A model generated the notes under the pieces. The model was not told where the DNA came from and searched no databases. It worked only from the letters and a program-made list of their open reading frames with translations. DNA of 8,569 bases, taken from positions 1-8,569 of the forward strand of contig JACQEV010000175.1 of assembly GCA_016200385.1 (NCBI GenBank), written 5' to 3'. This DNA is from Candidatus Methylomirabilota bacterium. GTDB taxonomy: Bacteria > Methylomirabilota > Methylomirabilia > Methylomirabilales > Methylomirabilaceae. Positions 6,259 to 8,569 of this stretch are shown here, piece by piece. Each line of letters starts with the position of its first letter. Position 1 is the first letter of the stretch. A program made the position numbers and the translations under genes.

Positions 6259-7009
6259 GGGCGGGATCGCGACTATCACGTTGAATCGGCCGAAGGCCCT
6301 GAACGCGCTGAACTTGGCGATGGTCAGGGAACTTGGGCAGGCGGTGCACCAGGTTCGGGACGACCCGACGGTCCGGGTGGTGGTGATCACCGGAGCAGGG
6401 GATAAGGCGTTCGCCGCCGGCGCGGACATCACCGAGTTTAAGGGGATGAGCCCGGTCGATGCCTGGATCTTCACCCAGCAGATGCAAAGAGTATACCTGG
6501 AGATCGAGCGGTTGCCGAAGCCGGTCGTTGCCGCCGTGAACGGGTATGCGCTTGGCGGCGGCTGCGAGCTGATGATGGCCTGCGACATCGTCTATGCCTC
6601 AGATCGGGCGAAGGTCGGGCAGCCCGAGATCAACCTGGGGATCATCGCGGGCGCCGGCGGAACGCAGCGCCTGTCGCGACTGATCGGCAAACAGCGAGCG
6701 AAGGAGCTGCTGATGACCGGCGATATGATCGGGGCCCAGGAGGCCTGGAATCTGGGATTGCTGAATAAGGTCGTTCCGGCTGATCAGCTTATGCCCGAGG
6801 TCAAGAGGCTCGCCGAAAAACTCGTGGCAAAGGGCGCAGTCGCGCTGAGGGCAGTCAAGGCGGCGGTGGAAGAGGGGTATGACATCGATCTGGAACGAGG
6901 TATTGGGAACGAAGGGAAACTGTTCGCGCTCTGCTTCGCCACCGAGGACAAGATCGAGGGTGTCAACGCCTTCTTGGAGAAACGTCCGCCCAATTTCAAG
7001 GGGAGGTAG
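6227..7009 (+). CDS. Enoyl-CoA hydratase (crotonase family)
   Basis: This 260-residue cytoplasmic enzyme hydrates trans-2-enoyl-CoA to 3-hydroxyacyl-CoA. FAAGADI (62-68) and LGGGCE (109-114) provide the oxyanion-hole backbone groups. Glu114 and Glu134 (in GQPEINLG, 131-138) match the two catalytic glutamates, Glu144 and Glu164, of rat mitochondrial enoyl-CoA hydratase. AGAGGTQRL (141-149) follows as usual. With both glutamates present it is most likely a true hydratase, of the short-chain/crotonase type. The length is typical. The start is the ATG at 6227, preceded by GGAGG (6217-6221) with a 5-base spacer; a GTG two codons earlier overlaps that site. It overlaps the end of the TetR gene by 32 bases and is followed 52 bases later by the acyl-CoA dehydrogenase, fitting translational coupling in one operon. 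Confidence 0.93.
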   Translation: MGFETIELQTEGGIATITLNRPKALNALNLAMVRELGQAVHQVRDDPTVRVVVITGAGDKAFAAGADITEFKGMSPVDAWIFTQQMQRVYLEIERLPKPVVAAVNGYALGGGCELMMACDIVYASDRAKVGQPEINLGIIAGAGGTQRLSRLIGKQRAKELLMTGDMIGAQEAWNLGLLNKVVPADQLMPEVKRLAEKLVAKGAVALRAVKAAVEEGYDIDLERGIGNEGKLFALCFATEDKIEGVNAFLEKRPPNFKGR

Positions 7010-7019
7010 TGGAAGCCAC

Positions 7020-7054
7020 GTTTCGGGTTTCAGGTTCCGAGTTTCGAGTTGGAG
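7020..7054 (+). repeat. Degenerate 7-base tandem repeat that supplies the ribosome binding site of the next gene
   Basis: Five consecutive heptamers can be read: gtttcgg (7020), gtttcag (7027), gttccga (7034), gtttcga (7041) and gttggag (7048). The last unit has drifted to contain GGAG (7051-7054), seven bases before the ATG of the acyl-CoA dehydrogenase, so the repeat end doubles as its Shine-Dalgarno sequence. On the opposite strand the tract reads GAAACTCG/GAAACCTG units, a kind of low-complexity intergenic repeat seen in several environmental bacterial genomes. It fills most of the 52-base spacer. Confidence 0.7.
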
Positions 7055-7061
7055 AAGGGGG

Positions 7062-8204
7062 ATGAAGTTCGAATTGACCCAGGAGCAACACCTGTTTCGG
7101 GAAATGGTACGCGACTTCGCGGCCAAGGAAGTGGCGCCCCTGGCCCAGCGGGTGGATGAGGAAGGGATCTTCCCAAACAGGACGATCATGAAGATGGGCG
7201 AACTGGGTCTGATGGGTGTTGCGATCCCGGCAGATTATGGCGGGGCCGGGGGCGACAACGTCTGTTACGCGATCGCCGTCGAGGAGATCGCCAGGGCCTG
7301 CGCCTCTACGAGTGTCATCATGTCGGTTAACAATTCACTGGTAGCCGATCCCCTCTACAAATTCGGCACAGAGGCGCAAAAGCAGAAGTACCTGAGCCCG
7401 CTGGCCAGCGGAAAGATGCTGGGCGCCTTCGCGCTGAGCGAACCAAGTGCTGGGTCGGACGCGGCTGGCCAGCAAACCACGGCCAGGAGAGACGGAGACG
7501 CCTTCGTTCTCAATGGAACCAAGAACTTCATTACCAACGCCCGGGAGGCCGACATCGTGTTGGTCTTCGCCACAGTTGATCGCCATCTCCGCTCGAAGGG
7601 GGTCTGTGCCTTTATCGTGGAGAAAGGCACGCCGGGCTTCACCATCACCAAGGTGGAGAAGAAGCTGGGGATCAAAGGCACAAGCTGTTGTCAGCTTCTT
7701 TTCGAACACTGCCGGGTGCCGGCGGACAATCTGGTTGGCGAAGTGGGGAAGGGATTCAAGATCGCCATGGCCACTCTGGATTCGGGCCGGATCGGAATCG
7801 CGGCGCAGGCGGTGGGAATCGCCCAGGCCGCGCTGGACATCTCCCTGAGCTACGCGACGGAGCGGGTGGCCTTCGACAAGCCGATCGCGTCATTCCAAGC
7901 GATCCAGTGGATGATCGCCGACATCGCGCATCAGACCGAGGCCGCCAGGTTGTTGACGTATCGGGCGGCTTGGTTGAAAGACAGGGGGGTGCGACATACG
8001 AAGGAATCCGCGATGGCGAAACTGTTCGCTTCAGAGACGGCCAGCCGGGCGGCGACGAAGGCGCTCCAGATCCATGGCGGCTACGGCTACATCTACGACT
8101 TCCCCGCCCAGCGCCTATTCCGGGATGCTCGCGTCACCGAGATCTACGAGGGCACGTCAGAAATTCAGCGTTTGGTGATCGCACAACATCTATTATTGAG
8201 TTGA
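7062..8204 (+). CDS. Acyl-CoA dehydrogenase, short-chain/butyryl-CoA type
   Basis: This 380-residue FAD enzyme introduces the 2,3 double bond into acyl-CoA and passes electrons to ETF. An N-terminal helical domain starts KFELTQEQHLFREMVRDFA. The middle beta domain has family signature 1, GAFALSEPSAGSD (121-133). The C-terminal domain has signature 2, QIHGGYGYIYDFPAQRLFRD (336-355). IYEGTSEIQR (361-370) contains Glu363, the expected catalytic base in the position used by short- and medium-chain enzymes rather than the isovaleryl-CoA type. The length is typical. Chain-length preference cannot be read with certainty; short-chain or butyryl-CoA is the best guess. The start is the ATG at 7062, with GGAG seven bases upstream at the end of the heptamer repeat. 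The frame is open back to 6879, but that part lies over the hydratase gene. The gene acts with the hydratase upstream and etfB downstream. Confidence 0.95.
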   Translation: MKFELTQEQHLFREMVRDFAAKEVAPLAQRVDEEGIFPNRTIMKMGELGLMGVAIPADYGGAGGDNVCYAIAVEEIARACASTSVIMSVNNSLVADPLYKFGTEAQKQKYLSPLASGKMLGAFALSEPSAGSDAAGQQTTARRDGDAFVLNGTKNFITNAREADIVLVFATVDRHLRSKGVCAFIVEKGTPGFTITKVEKKLGIKGTSCCQLLFEHCRVPADNLVGEVGKGFKIAMATLDSGRIGIAAQAVGIAQAALDISLSYATERVAFDKPIASFQAIQWMIADIAHQTEAARLLTYRAAWLKDRGVRHTKESAMAKLFASETASRAATKALQIHGGYGYIYDFPAQRLFRDARVTEIYEGTSEIQRLVIAQHLLLS

Positions 8205-8232
8205 CCAGTCCGATCCACTCTTCATCCATTCC

Positions 8233-8276
8233 TTCTCCCCTCGGGAGAGCCTTCGACGCGCTCAGGCGAGCGAAGG
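8233..8276. repeat. Two adjacent hairpins of repeat-like sequence between the dehydrogenase gene and etfB
   Basis: The first hairpin pairs TTCTCCC (8233-8239) with GGGAGAG (8243-8249) around a 3-base loop; the outermost pair is G-T. The second has CGCTC (8259-8263) and GAGCG (8268-8272) around AGGC, with CCTT (8250-8253) and AAGG (8273-8276) extending it beyond a bulge. CCTTCGAC-n-GCTCAGG and CTCTCCC-GGGAG cores resemble dispersed intergenic elements common in environmental bacterial genomes. There is no T-run, so it is not a standard terminator; it could stabilise the upstream mRNA 3' end or attenuate reading into etfB. The 106-base spacer holds nothing else apart from the etfB ribosome binding site. 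Confidence 0.5.
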
Positions 8277-8310
8277 GAAGGTCGGGGGGCAAGGGTCAGA
8301 GGAATCGGCC

Positions 8311-8569
8311 ATGTCGTTGAACATTGTTGTCTGCATCAAGCAGATCATCGATCCTGAGATTCCGGCCAGCCAGTTCAAGATCGATCCGGTAACCAAACGG
8401 CAAGTCCAGGGTAGCCACTCGCTGGTCATCAGTCCCTACGACGCCAACGCCCTCGAGGTGGCCATCCAGCTCAAGGAGAAGCAGGGTGGCAAGGTGACCG
8501 CAGTCTGCGTCGGCGCAGCCACGGCTGTCACCGCGCTCAAAAGCGCCCTGTCGATGGGGGCGGACGAGG
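8311..8569 (+). CDS. etfB: Electron-transfer flavoprotein subunit beta (partial, cut by the window edge)
   Basis: The first 86 residues are visible. MSLNIVVCIKQIIDP opens the protein as in EtfB; SPYDANALEVAIQLKE (41-56) and KVTAVCVG followed by ALSMGADE (79-86) are the usual EtfB nucleotide-domain landmarks. EtfB pairs with EtfA to form the soluble flavoprotein that accepts electrons from acyl-CoA dehydrogenases; etfA is expected just beyond the window. The ATG at 8311 has AGAGGA (8298-8303) seven bases upstream. It lies 106 bases after the acyl-CoA dehydrogenase on the same strand, consistent with one operon. Whether this ETF is bifurcating or a standard oxidation ETF cannot be told from this fragment. 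Confidence 0.95.
   Translation, partial: MSLNIVVCIKQIIDPEIPASQFKIDPVTKRQVQGSHSLVISPYDANALEVAIQLKEKQGGKVTAVCVGAATAVTALKSALSMGADE

Noticed and set aside
6879..7061. N-terminal extension of the acyl-CoA dehydrogenase
   Set aside because: It would overlap the hydratase gene by 131 bases, translates the heptamer repeat, and the family N-terminus fits the ATG at 7062.
6599..7189. A 196-codon minus-strand reading frame over the hydratase end and dehydrogenase start
   Set aside because: Antisense to two well-supported enzymes. It contains LETRNLKPETW, which is only the translation of the intergenic heptamer repeat.
1..8569. CRISPR array, tRNA, rRNA, insertion sequence or phage genes
   Set aside because: No regularly spaced direct repeats of 20-40 bases, no tRNA cloverleaf, and no transposase or integrase motifs were seen on either strand.

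Overview
This 8.6 kb window comes from a moderately GC-rich, Gram-negative-type environmental bacterium. It contains no rRNA, tRNA, CRISPR array or transposase to fix the taxon. The gene style, the degenerate heptamer repeat and the other repeat-like intergenic patches would fit a deep-branching lineage such as NC10/Methylomirabilis or a deltaproteobacterium-like group, but that is a guess. Two transcription units point away from each other, and a small protease gene lies between them.

Left block, minus strand, positions 4846 down to 91. Four tightly coupled genes encode an ABC-2 type export system of the GldA/GldF/GldG kind: an ATPase (4752-3799), a six-helix permease (3802-3035), a GldG-like membrane-anchored protein (3032-1437) and a membrane-anchored protein with three DUF4340-like repeats (1440-91). 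Junctions are a 4-base ATGA overlap, a 2-base gap and a second ATGA overlap, so this is one operon. A plausible sigma70 promoter lies at 4846-4819, and a 7+7 bp inverted repeat straddles its -10 region. A perfect 8-bp hairpin (20-38) lies past the last stop codon. The transported substrate is unknown.

Middle, 4977-5369, minus strand. A single small gene encodes a retropepsin-like (clan AA) aspartic protease with a DTGA active-site motif. No recognisable partner gene is adjacent. A possible 35-codon ORF with a good ribosome binding site (5433-5540, plus strand) lies just before the promoter of the right block.

Right block, plus strand, 5537 to the window end. This is an acyl-CoA oxidation (or butyryl-CoA-type) operon headed by its own regulator. 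A near-consensus promoter (TTGACA, 18 bp, TATGAT) is followed at about the transcription start by a perfect 16-bp palindrome, then a TetR/FadR-type regulator (5638-6258), an enoyl-CoA hydratase (6227-7009), an acyl-CoA dehydrogenase (7062-8204) and the start of electron-transfer flavoprotein beta (8311 to the edge). The dehydrogenase would pass electrons to ETF, the hydratase would hydrate the enoyl-CoA product, and the TetR protein probably represses the whole operon until an acyl-CoA ligand releases it. The spacers inside this operon hold repeat-like DNA: a 7-base tandem repeat (7020-7054) that supplies the ribosome binding site of the dehydrogenase gene, and a double hairpin (8233-8276) before etfB.

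Most of the window is well-understood gene content. The most informative non-coding signal is the promoter/palindrome arrangement at 5537-5591. I do not see a clearly new biological system. The least understood parts are the GldFG/DUF4340 exporter and the orphan protease.
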